From an uncultured delta proteobacterium (lineage in GTDB: Bacteria > Desulfobacterota > Desulfovibrionia > Desulfovibrionales > Desulfovibrionaceae): a DNA stretch of 64,000 nucleotides. The stretch covers positions 2,577,335-2,641,334 of the forward strand of contig LT599018.1 in NCBI GenBank assembly GCA_900079685.1. The letters run 5' to 3'. Below are positions 18,067 to 26,697 of this stretch, one piece after another (positions within the stretch are counted from its first letter, which is position 1; each line of letters opens with the position of its first letter). Below the pieces are notes generated by a model that was not told where the DNA came from, searched no databases, and worked only from the letters and a program-made list of their open reading frames with translations. Position numbers and translations under genes: made by a program.

Positions 18067-19113
18067 TCACCGGCCCGCGCGGGCGGCGTCCAGCCGCCGT
18101 AAAAATTCCGGCAGCACCGCCTCCGGCGCCAGGCCCGTCAGGCACGCGATGCCTTTGTCGCAACTGTTCTTGTTGCACGGGCGGCACTCGATGTCGCTGG
18201 CCACATACCCATGCTCCGGCGCGGGAAAGACCCAACCGGAGCTGGTGGCCCCCTGGATTGTCAGGGTCGGCGTTCCCACGGCCACGGCCATGTGGCGCGG
18301 GGCGGAACAGTTGCCCAGCAGCATGGCGGAGGCCTCGATGCAGGCCGCCATTTCCCGTAAGGACAACAGCCTCCCGGCCGGGAGCAGATGGTCCTTTTTG
18401 CCGCTTAAGGCAGCGATTTCCGCCACCACGGCTTCCTCGCCGGGGCCGAAGAGCAGCTGGAACCGCAGGCCGGGCCGTTCAGCCGCCGCCTTTTCCAGGA
18501 GCTCCGCGTAATAGCGGGCGGGCCAGCGCCGCGTTTCCCGCCGGTGGGTGGGGTCAACCGTCACGAGGGTCTGGCCGGGCGAAAGCCCGAGGATTGCTAA
18601 GTGGTCTTTCGCTGCCGCTTTTTCCCCGGGCGTGAGGACGATGAGCGGGCGCTCTCCCTGCCAGGTTATGCCCAGGGGTCCAAGCACGGCGGCCTTCATG
18701 GCCGAGGCGTAGCATTTTTCCGGCTCCGCCCAGTCGGTGTAGAGCCAACGGGTGTACCAGGGCGGGGTCCGGGTCAGCCGGACCGGGGCCTTGGAGAAAT
18801 ACACCACCCAGCGGCAGCGCGGGGTCTGCTGCAAATCCACGACCAGGTCGAAGTTCTCGGCGGCCACGCGGCGGTAATAGGCAACCTCTTTCCAGAGGGA
18901 GGACAGGTCCTTTTTGTCAATGGGCCAGACCCGGTCGCAATAGGGGTTGTTTTCCAGGACCGGCAGGCATTTTTTCTCGGTCAGCACGTGCACGGCGCTG
19001 TCCGGGTAGCGTTTTTTCAGCAGCTCCAGCAGCGGGGTCATTAAAATGACGTCCCCGATCTGCCGCAGCTGGCAGACGAGAATGTTTTTCGGGACAAAGG
19101 TGGCAAGATCCAT
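18067..19113 (-). CDS. Glycosyltransferase family 9 (heptosyltransferase-like)
   Basis: 348 aa. ADP-heptose:LPS heptosyltransferase-type GT-B enzyme, probably adding a heptose to the lipopolysaccharide core. Family marks are the N-terminal LVCQLRQIGDVILMTPLL, a PTHRRETRRWP segment and CSAPRHMAVAVGTPTLTIQG, where the canonical nucleotide-site Gly/Asp are replaced by NCSAPRH. A C-terminal CRPCNKNSCDKGIACL holds four Cys, a feature of the Desulfovibrio-like members. The start at 19113 overlaps the metF stop (TGATG), so the two are coupled. Confidence 0.87.
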   Translation of the reverse strand: MDLATFVPKNILVCQLRQIGDVILMTPLLELLKKRYPDSAVHVLTEKKCLPVLENNPYCDRVWPIDKKDLSSLWKEVAYYRRVAAENFDLVVDLQQTPRCRWVVYFSKAPVRLTRTPPWYTRWLYTDWAEPEKCYASAMKAAVLGPLGITWQGERPLIVLTPGEKAAAKDHLAILGLSPGQTLVTVDPTHRRETRRWPARYYAELLEKAAAERPGLRFQLLFGPGEEAVVAEIAALSGKKDHLLPAGRLLSLREMAACIEASAMLLGNCSAPRHMAVAVGTPTLTIQGATSSGWVFPAPEHGYVASDIECRPCNKNSCDKGIACLTGLAPEAVLPEFLRRLDAARAGR

Positions 19114-19988
19114 CAGGCGATACCGGCTTCCTCGGCGATACGCAGGCACATGCCCGCGCGGTTTAAGGTATAGAGATGGATACCCGGAGCGCCGTTGTCA
19201 ATAAGCCGCCGTATCTGCTCGACCGCGAACCGGATGCCCACTTCCCGCACGGCCTTGGCGCCGCCGGTTTTGTTGGCGTCTTCCAGGGCGAGGTAGAGTT
19301 TGCCGGGGATGTTGGCCCCGCACATCTGCAGGATGCGGCGGATGGATTCCAGGCTCTGGATGGGCAAAATGCCCGGCAGCACCGGCTTGGTCACGCCCAT
19401 GGCCCGGAGCCCTTCGACCAGGGCGAAATACTCGCGCACGTCGAAAAAGAGCTGGGTCACGACAAAATCCGCCCCGGCGTCAAGTTTCGCCTTGGTATGG
19501 AGGATGTCCGAGGAAAAGGACGGCGACTCCGGATGCGCGCCGGGGTACCCCGCGACGCCGAGGCAGATTTCCGGAAATTCCCGCCGCGCAAAGGCGACCA
19601 GGTCGGAAGCGTAGCGGAATTCGCCCGCCTCCCAGGAAAAGCCCTCTCCCTGCGGCGCGTCGCCGCGCAGCGCCATGACGTTGTCAACGCCGATGGTCCC
19701 CAGCTCCCGCAGAAAATCCGCCAGCCGTTCCCTGGTGGCGTTGACGCAGGTCAGATGCGGCATGGGCGTGATGCCCGTTTCCCGTATTTTCGCGGCAACG
19801 GCCAGGGTGTTGTCCTGGCTGCCGCCCCCGGCGCCGTAGGTAACGGACGCGAACAGGGGGTCCAGCGCCTTCAGCTTGTCCACGGCTTCGAAAAAGGCCG
19901 GCCATTCCGCCTTGTCCTTGGGCGGGTAAAACTCCAGGGAATAAAACGGGCGCGTCCGTTCGCGCAACGCATCAATAATTTTCACCAT
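19113..19988 (-). CDS. metF: 5,10-methylenetetrahydrofolate reductase
   Basis: 291 aa TIM-barrel flavoenzyme that makes 5-methyl-THF for methionine synthesis or for one-carbon flow. Visible are the SLEFYPPK start motif carrying the catalytic Glu, VTYGAGG, HLTCVNATRE, ALRGDAP and DFVVTQLFFD, all standard. GAGGT lies just before the ATG. It heads a two-gene unit with the GT9 gene. Confidence 0.93.
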   Translation of the reverse strand: MVKIIDALRERTRPFYSLEFYPPKDKAEWPAFFEAVDKLKALDPLFASVTYGAGGGSQDNTLAVAAKIRETGITPMPHLTCVNATRERLADFLRELGTIGVDNVMALRGDAPQGEGFSWEAGEFRYASDLVAFARREFPEICLGVAGYPGAHPESPSFSSDILHTKAKLDAGADFVVTQLFFDVREYFALVEGLRAMGVTKPVLPGILPIQSLESIRRILQMCGANIPGKLYLALEDANKTGGAKAVREVGIRFAVEQIRRLIDNGAPGIHLYTLNRAGMCLRIAEEAGIA

Positions 19989-20222
19989 GTACCTCTTGCA
20001 TTAGGAATATTCAGAATACGCCGGGCGATGCAGGGCCGCCGCCTTCTCTGTATCCGACCGGCACGCTTGCGGCAAGAACGTACCGTATTGTTTTCCATAT
20101 ATCAAGATATTGTGATGTAGTTGGCCGCCGCATCGGAAATCCGGCCGGCGGCGATTGTTTTCCCGCCCTGTTTGCGGTATTCTCTTTTGGTACGAACAGA
20201 TCCGACGCCGTATGGGGTTTGC

Positions 20223-21215
20223 ATGACGATGTTTCGACCGGTCGCATGGGTATTTTTCTGCCTTTTTCTCCTTGCGGGAGAGGCTTTTGCCTTGGATGAG
20301 GCCGTGCAGTGGCAACCCCTTGAGCCGGGCCTTGACCTTGCCCGCGTGACGGTATCCTTCACGCCGCCCGCCCGGTTGCCAAGCCAGGCTCCAGGTCAGG
20401 TTCAGACTCCGGGCCAGGTAACGGGCGACTCGCCGGGCAGCCCGCCGCAGCAACCGGCGGACCAGTCTTCCACCATGGCTTCCGGGCAAGCTCCGGTTGC
20501 CGCTCCGGCCACGGGCGCGCCCGCGGAGCCGATGGCGGCGGCCACGACAATACTGCGCATCGACCCCGCGAGGTACGCCTTTTCCCTTTACATGGCGTCT
20601 GAAAGCGGCCTGAAAACCCTCGCGGATGTCTGCAAAAGCGAGGGTTTCACGGCGGCCATCAACGCGGGCATGTTCCAGCGCGACGGGTTGACGAACACCG
20701 GGTACCTGCGCAGCCGGACCCACAGCAACAACGCCCACGTGGCCGCCAATTTCGGCGCGTTTTTCGTGGCCGAGCCGGACAACGGCAAACCGCCGCTGGC
20801 CCGTCTCCTGGACAGGCAGACGGATGACTGGGAAACCGCCATCAAACAACACGGCATCGTGCTGCAAAACTACCGGATGGCGACGTCGGGCGGGCGCGTG
20901 CTGTGGAAGCAGTCCGAGCGGTACCACAGCGTGGCCGCCCTGAGCCAGGACGCATCGGGCCGCGTCCTTTTCCTGCTCTGCCCCTCCCCCGTGCCCGCGG
21001 CGGAGTATATGACGGCCCTTCTGAACCTCCCGCTCGGCATCGGCACCGTCATGTACCTGGAGGGCGGGTCCGAAGCCGCGTTGTTCGTCAACGCGGGCGG
21101 GGTCAACGCCGTGGAGGCCGGGCGGCATAGCAGCGGGCTCTGGGGCGGCAGCGCCAGCCTCATGCTGCCCAACGTGCTCGGCATACGCAAAAGAGCGGCG
21201 CCCCCCGCCCCGTGA
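20223..21215 (+). CDS. Phosphodiester glycosidase family (NAGPA-like) secreted protein
   Basis: 330 aa. Signal peptide at 1-24 (VFFCLFLLAGEAFA), a Pro/Gln/Ala-rich spacer at 55-110, then a NAGPA/DUF2233 domain: INAGMFQRDGLTNTGYLR, FGAFFV, YRMATSGG and a final MYLEGGSEAALFVN. Proteins of this fold hydrolyse N-acetylglucosamine-1-phosphodiester-type bonds, and bacterial members act on cell-wall or exopolysaccharide material. The start is uncertain (ATG at 20223 or 20229) because no good ribosome binding site is present. Confidence 0.82.
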   Translation: MTMFRPVAWVFFCLFLLAGEAFALDEAVQWQPLEPGLDLARVTVSFTPPARLPSQAPGQVQTPGQVTGDSPGSPPQQPADQSSTMASGQAPVAAPATGAPAEPMAAATTILRIDPARYAFSLYMASESGLKTLADVCKSEGFTAAINAGMFQRDGLTNTGYLRSRTHSNNAHVAANFGAFFVAEPDNGKPPLARLLDRQTDDWETAIKQHGIVLQNYRMATSGGRVLWKQSERYHSVAALSQDASGRVLFLLCPSPVPAAEYMTALLNLPLGIGTVMYLEGGSEAALFVNAGGVNAVEAGRHSSGLWGGSASLMLPNVLGIRKRAAPPAP

Positions 21216-21407
21216 TCCGCGCGTCCGCTCCCTGATTGCCCCGCCCTTGCCTCCGTCGCTGCATTCCTTTAGTATCCATGGTGTAGTGTCTTAATCCATA
21301 TAATGCACGCGTCTGCTTCTGCCGGACCCCGGCGCGCGGAAAGCCGTGATCGATGCGGGAACCGCCGCTGCCGGATGCGCGCGTATCTTCAACGTGGAGG
21401 AATTGCC

Positions 21408-22343
21408 ATGGCACATGATTACGCAATGACCAAAGTCCGCCGGTCCAGGTTCATCATGCCCGTCCACCAGAAAGAGGCTGTGGAAAAAGCCCATACGCGG
21501 AACGCGGACGCGGTCGTCCTTGACCTGGAGGATACCGTTCCGGCGCCGGAAAAACTCGCCGCGCGGGCGGCCGTCAAGGAGAGCATTCCCCTCGTCCTCA
21601 AAGGGGGGAGCGAAGTCATCGTCCGGGTCAACCACACGCCGGAGCTTTTGCAGGGCGACCTTGAAGGCGCCGTCTGGCCGGGGCTGGGCGCCATATACCT
21701 GCCCAAATGCGAAACGCGCGAAGAGGTGGCGGAAGTGGAAAAGATCATCGCCCGCCTGGAGGTCGAACGCGGCCTTGCGCCCGGCAGCGTTACCATCAAC
21801 GCCGTCATAGAAACGCCGCGCGGCTACCTCAACGCCGAGGAAATCGCGAAGGCCGGCGACCGCGTCGACTCCATCGCGCTCGGCAATGAGGATTTCTGCT
21901 CGACCATCGACCTCATCTCCAGCCCGGAAACGCGGAGCGGCATGCTCGCCGTGCGCATGCACCTGCTTATCGTGGCGAGGGCCTACGGCAAAATTCCCAT
22001 CGGCATGATCGACTCCATGACCGGGTTCGCGGATACCGCCGGGTTTGAGGAAGTGGCCCGCCTCAGCTACAAATACGGGTTCCAGGGGTCGAGCTGCATG
22101 CACCCCAGCAGCGTGGAAATCCTCAACAGATGCTTTACCCCGACGGCCGCGGAGGCGGCGGCGGCCCAGGAGATCATCCGGGTCATGGAGGATGCGATCG
22201 CCAAAGGCGTGGCCGCGGCGTCCCTCGGCGGCAGGATGATCGACATGGTTCACTATAACAAGGCAAAAGCCCTTCTGGCGCGAGTCGAACTTATCGAAGC
22301 GCACGAAGCCCGCAAGCGCAAGGCGCGGGGGACTTCCGCGTAA
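21408..22343 (+). CDS. HpcH/HpaI aldolase/citrate lyase family protein (CitE-like)
   Basis: 311 aa from the ATG at 21408 (GGAGG eight bases upstream). Acyl-CoA lyase fold as in CitE, malyl-CoA or citramalyl-CoA lyases. AVVLDLEDTVP near residue 35 and INAVIETPRGYLNAEEIA near 130 supply metal and CoA-site acidic residues, and GFQGSSCMHPSSVEILN near 225 is the C-terminal family motif. No citrate lyase alpha or gamma subunits are near, so a stand-alone beta-hydroxyacyl-CoA lyase is more likely than citrate lyase. Confidence 0.87.
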   Translation: MAHDYAMTKVRRSRFIMPVHQKEAVEKAHTRNADAVVLDLEDTVPAPEKLAARAAVKESIPLVLKGGSEVIVRVNHTPELLQGDLEGAVWPGLGAIYLPKCETREEVAEVEKIIARLEVERGLAPGSVTINAVIETPRGYLNAEEIAKAGDRVDSIALGNEDFCSTIDLISSPETRSGMLAVRMHLLIVARAYGKIPIGMIDSMTGFADTAGFEEVARLSYKYGFQGSSCMHPSSVEILNRCFTPTAAEAAAAQEIIRVMEDAIAKGVAAASLGGRMIDMVHYNKAKALLARVELIEAHEARKRKARGTSA

Positions 22344-22370
22344 GGCCCTGTCTGAAACCACGCCAAAACG

Positions 22371-22411
22371 CGCCCGGCGGCGGATTCCTTCCTGAAATCC
22401 GCCGCCGGGCG
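22371..22411 (+). terminator. Strong hairpin after the CitE-like gene
   Basis: A perfect 16-bp inverted repeat (CGCCCGGCGGCGGATT and its complement) with a nine-base loop, 28 bases after the stop. It lacks a T run, so termination is likely but not certain. Confidence 0.55.
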
Positions 22412-22450
22412 TGCGGCGTATCTGGGAACGTGTATTTTTTTACTCATCGA

Positions 22451-22939
22451 TTACCTGGCGAAAATAACCTGCAAAATCATATCCTGCGTGAGGCCGAACG
22501 CGCTCCAGGACGCATTTTCCATGTGTTTCAGGATGTACGTGCCGTCGCCCGCGGCATCGCTCCAGATAAGCTCCACGGGGGACCCGGCGGGCCAGTAGTC
22601 GTCCGTCAGTTTGGCCAGGGCCGCTGCCAGTTCTTCCCCTTTCAGCGCGGCCACGCCGTCCGGCAGGGTGAAGGCCGCCGGGTTTTGCGCGGCTTTGGCC
22701 AGAAAGTCTTTCACCGCCCTGTGGTGCGTGGCGTTTGTAATGATGCCGACAAAGATGACGTCGCGTCCCCCGCCGGGATGCGCGGCGGACTTCCATACCC
22801 CGTTGCTGAAGGATTGCTCCATGGCCTGGCCGATGGTCCGGTCGGGATACCGCGCCATTTTCGCGTCCTTCACCACGCCGGCGGGGTCGGAACACGAGCA
22901 TAAAAGCAGTATGCCGAGCAGGCAGAGCAAGCGTTTCAT
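22451..22939 (-). CDS. Lipoprotein of unknown function
   Basis: 162 aa. Signal sequence MKRLLCLLGILLLCSCSDP with a Cys at position 14 or 16 that can serve as lipobox Cys. The remainder is soluble, with RTIGQAMEQSFSNGVWKSA and an acidic C-terminal half; no catalytic motif is recognised. The opening 'tIGqaleqsf.n..W' resembles small exported proteins with a repeating exchange-of-substrate fold, but I cannot assign a family. AGGAGAG lies just before the ATG. Confidence 0.72.
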   Translation of the reverse strand: MKRLLCLLGILLLCSCSDPAGVVKDAKMARYPDRTIGQAMEQSFSNGVWKSAAHPGGGRDVIFVGIITNATHHRAVKDFLAKAAQNPAAFTLPDGVAALKGEELAAALAKLTDDYWPAGSPVELIWSDAAGDGTYILKHMENASWSAFGLTQDMILQVIFAR

Positions 22940-23035
22940 ACTCTCCTACCTTGCTGCTGGTTGCAATGAAGTGAACAATTCACAACCGCCGCAGCATAGG
23001 CGAAACGCGGCGCCGCGGCAAACGCCGCCAACGGA

Positions 23036-23068
23036 AAAGGGCTCACAGATATACTCTGTGAGCCCTTA
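23036..23068 (-). terminator. Terminator of tRNA-Gln
   Basis: On the minus strand GGGCTCACAGA/TCTGTGAGCCC followed by TTTT, located eight bases beyond the tRNA CCA end. It can also serve in the other direction. Confidence 0.8.
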
Positions 23069-23076
23069 AAAATAAT

Positions 23077-23151
23077 TGGCTGGGCTGCATAGACTCGAAC
23101 TATGATTGATGGAGTCAGAATCCATTGTCCTGCCAATTGAACGACAGCCCA
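23077..23151 (-). tRNA. tRNA-Gln (anticodon CTG)
   Basis: 75 nt with encoded CCA. Acceptor TGGGCTG/CAGCCCA, D arm GTTC/GGAC, anticodon stem ATGGA/TCCAT around loop TTCTGAC, T arm CATAG-TTCGAGT-CTATG. Anticodon CTG reads CAG. Confidence 0.92.
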
Positions 23152-23479
23152 ATCCGGGATTGTTTGTATAGAACGGCCGCCAAACCGTCAAGATTTTTCA
23201 GCAGAATGTGGTTTTATTCGCGAGGGATTTTCCGCTGTCTGAAATTGTTTTCCGCTTGACAAAATTTCATGCCTTATATAGCATGTTTTTATCATATTCA
23301 CGATTATTCGTGCCTTTTTTATGCGTTTGCGGCGGGTATTGCAAGCCCCTTTCACGCCTTTTCCGGTCTGAGCCGCCTGTTGCCGGCGGCAGGGCCTGCC
23401 CGCAAGCATTCCGAGCGCGTCCCGCTGCCGGGAAATGCGCTTTTCGCCAGTTTTTCGCCGCGTAAAGGAGCCCGGGAAG
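23152..23479. other. Intergenic region upstream of the IclR-type regulator
   Basis: No gene seen. An AT-rich patch at 23240-23300 contains TTGACA (23256-23261) and TATATA (23275-23280), but the 13-base spacing is too short for a confident promoter. The AT/GC switch suggests the regulator's promoter and operator lie here. Confidence 0.45.
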
Positions 23480-24229
23480 ATGAAAGACAACACCGTCCGC
23501 AGCCTTGAAAGGGGCCTGGCCGTGCTTCAATGTTTCGACCTTGATACGGAAGAACTTTCTCTTTCCCAGATAGCGGAGCACCTGTCGCTGGCGCCGTCAA
23601 CGGCCCTCAGGCTGGCCAGCGCCCTGACCGCCCTCGGTTTTCTGGAAAAAAGCCGCGCCAAAACATATTCCCTGGGCAATAAGGTGTATCTGCTCGGCGC
23701 GGTGGCGCAAAAACACTTCAAGTTGCGCCGCATCATCCTGCCGGTGATGGAATCGTTGCGCAACGCGACGCATGAGGCGGTTTCCCTCTACGCCCTGGTC
23801 GACGGGTACCGCGTCTGCTACGAGCACGTGGAAAGCTTGCTCTCCATGCGGTGCGTGGTCCGGGTGGGGGACCGCTTTCCCCTGTGGGCAGGCGCCGCCG
23901 GCAAATGCCTTCTGGCCTTCGCGGACAAACAGCTTGTGGAAGAACAGATCGCGAAAGCCAGGCCCATTACGGCCACAACCATCCTTGACAGGGAAAAATT
24001 CCTGGCGGAACTCATGCAGATCCGCGACTCCGAGGAGGCCATCAGCCACGGTGAGCGCGAGGAAGGCGTGATCTCCGTCGCCATCCCCATCTTCTCCGCC
24101 AGGAACCAGGTGGATTACGCCCTGAGTCTGGCCGCGCCCGCGAGCCGGTTGGGGGAAGAGACGCTCCGCGAGGTCCTTTTGCGGACCAAGGAAGCGGCCC
24201 GCGCCATCTCGCGCCAGTTATACACCTGA
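23480..24229 (+). CDS. IclR family transcriptional regulator
   Basis: 249 aa. N-terminal winged helix (residues 5-65: NTVRSLERGLAVLQCF, LSLSQIAEHLSLAPSTALRLASAL) and C-terminal IclR effector domain (WAGAAGKCLLAF, SHGEREEGVISVAIPIF). AAGGAG lies ten bases before the ATG. Such regulators usually control catabolic operons in response to small acids; the CitE-like and HpaI-like aldolases in the region are possible but unproven targets. It has its own terminator. Confidence 0.9.
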   Translation: MKDNTVRSLERGLAVLQCFDLDTEELSLSQIAEHLSLAPSTALRLASALTALGFLEKSRAKTYSLGNKVYLLGAVAQKHFKLRRIILPVMESLRNATHEAVSLYALVDGYRVCYEHVESLLSMRCVVRVGDRFPLWAGAAGKCLLAFADKQLVEEQIAKARPITATTILDREKFLAELMQIRDSEEAISHGEREEGVISVAIPIFSARNQVDYALSLAAPASRLGEETLREVLLRTKEAARAISRQLYT

Positions 24230-24285
24230 ACAGTTTCCCGCGAAATTTTTCCTTCTCCCGCGATCGCCGCGGGTAAAGGAAACCC

Positions 24286-24311
24286 AAAAACCCGCCACAC
24301 GGCGGGTTTTT
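24286..24311 (+). terminator. Terminator of the IclR-type gene
   Basis: AAAAACCCGCC / GGCGGGTTTTT with an ACAC loop, 56 bases after the stop. Confidence 0.85.
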
Positions 24312-24382
24312 GAGTTTTCACAAATTTTTGTACCGGCGTTTCGCCGCGCACCGCCCAACGGGGGGTGCCGAAACGCCTAAAG

Positions 24383-24423
24383 AAACAGGGCGGTTTACGG
24401 ACCGCCCGTAAACCGCCCTGTTT
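24383..24423. repeat. Perfect 18-bp inverted repeat
   Basis: AAACAGGGCGGTTTACGG, five-base loop, then its exact complement. It lies in a gene-free stretch (24230-24749) before serS and has no T run. The rest of that stretch holds an AT-rich patch (24470-24530) and a second GC hairpin (24564-24588, CCACCCCGG/CCGGGGTGG). No T-box consensus was seen upstream of serS. Confidence 0.7.
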
Positions 24424-24749
24424 GCAAAAGAAGGAAGGGTACTTTGAATATTGCAAAGCCCGTGCCAATTTCTGGTTAAAATTTATTATATTGTATTTCA
24501 ATTTATTATATGAATTTACTCTTTTCCCTTTGCCTTGTTCCGGTTTAAAAATTTTGCTTCCATTCCACCCCGGATCGGGCCGGGGTGGAAAAAATTTGTA
24601 CCGGGAGCGGTTTCCGTTCCGGGTTTCCGGCCTTCGGCTTTACGGGCTCATCGTTCCGAGAATTGACGGAGGCCTTCTATCGGGCTATCGTCCCTCTTTT
24701 GCGGTTCGGTGTTACGGAACAGACCGCCATTCCACCAAGGGAGACTCCC

Positions 24750-25959
<1,210 letters not shown>

Positions 25960-25963
25960 ATAA

Positions 25964-26061
25964 CCTGGGGGAAGGGGAGAAACCCGCAGGGGCCGAGCCC
26001 CTTTTTTGTAAAAAAGTTTCTCCCCTTCCCCCAAGCCCCCTTCCCCTTTTCAAAAACTTTA
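25964..26061 (+). repeat. Dispersed intergenic hairpin repeat, copy A
   Basis: Begins four bases after the serS stop. Arms CTGGGGGAAGGGGAGAAAC and GTTTCTCCCCTTCCCCCAAG flank a G-rich/T-rich centre, followed by CCCCCTTCCCCTTTTCAAAAACTTT. Shares structure and tail with copies at 33.1, 37.7 and 62.9 kb. It probably also acts as a terminator. Confidence 0.8.
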
Positions 26062-26075
26062 CCGGGTGGATTTTC

Positions 26076-26543
26076 ATGATTTATGGGCTGCTTGCGGATT
26101 GGCAAAGGGACAAGCGATACTTTCCGGCGGTGTTTGACGCGGCGTTCGCGTTTCTTGCGGCAAACGACGCGGCCCTGCTCGCGGACGGCAAGCATCCCGT
26201 TGACGGGGAGCGGCTCTTCGCCTCCGTTGAAAGCCTGCGCACCCAGGACGAACAGATGCGCCGGTTCGAAGCCCATAAAAAATATCTCGATATCCAACTC
26301 CTCCTCACGGGCCGCGAAAAGCACCGCTACGCGCCGAGTCTCGACGGCATGGCCATTACCGAGGACCTTTTGCGGGAACGCGATCTCGCGTTTTACACGC
26401 CGCCCGCGTCTCACAGCGACTTGATCCTCGGCCCCGGCCATTACGCCGTGTATTTCCCCGGCGAGCCGCACTCTCCCTGCTGCGCCGCCACGCCCGGCGG
26501 CGAGGACATTCGCAAAATCGTCTTCAAAATTTTGTGGCCCTGA
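26076..26543 (+). CDS. YhcH/YjgK/YiaL family protein (DUF386)
   Basis: 155 aa, the normal length of this cupin-fold family. The conserved HKKYLDIQLLLTGREK (residues 68-83) and YFPGEPHSPCC (128-138) blocks supply the His/Asp/Glu metal site. Members are tied to sialic acid or sugar metabolism and biofilm traits, and probably bind or isomerise a sugar. There is no sugar catabolic operon next to it here. The ribosome binding site is poor. Confidence 0.87.
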   Translation: MIYGLLADWQRDKRYFPAVFDAAFAFLAANDAALLADGKHPVDGERLFASVESLRTQDEQMRRFEAHKKYLDIQLLLTGREKHRYAPSLDGMAITEDLLRERDLAFYTPPASHSDLILGPGHYAVYFPGEPHSPCCAATPGGEDIRKIVFKILWP

Positions 26544-26697
26544 ACAAAACACCGGCCCGCCTTCACAACCTTTTGGATTGATTATTTCTTTCCACCGGCT
26601 CTGGACGATCCTTTCGTCCTGTCTTATCACATACCGTATGGTGCGTACGCCGTGAGGCTGCGCGTTCATTTTCAAAATCCATCTCAGGAAGATTGCC

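Noticed and set aside
20001-21128. 375-codon minus-strand ORF opposite the NAGPA-like gene
   Set aside because: Low-complexity antisense frame; the plus-strand gene has a signal peptide and family motifs.
24500-24749. T-box or SAM-type riboswitch upstream of serS or metF
   Set aside because: No T-box consensus (TGGNACCGCG-like) or S-box core was found; only hairpins without supporting motifs.
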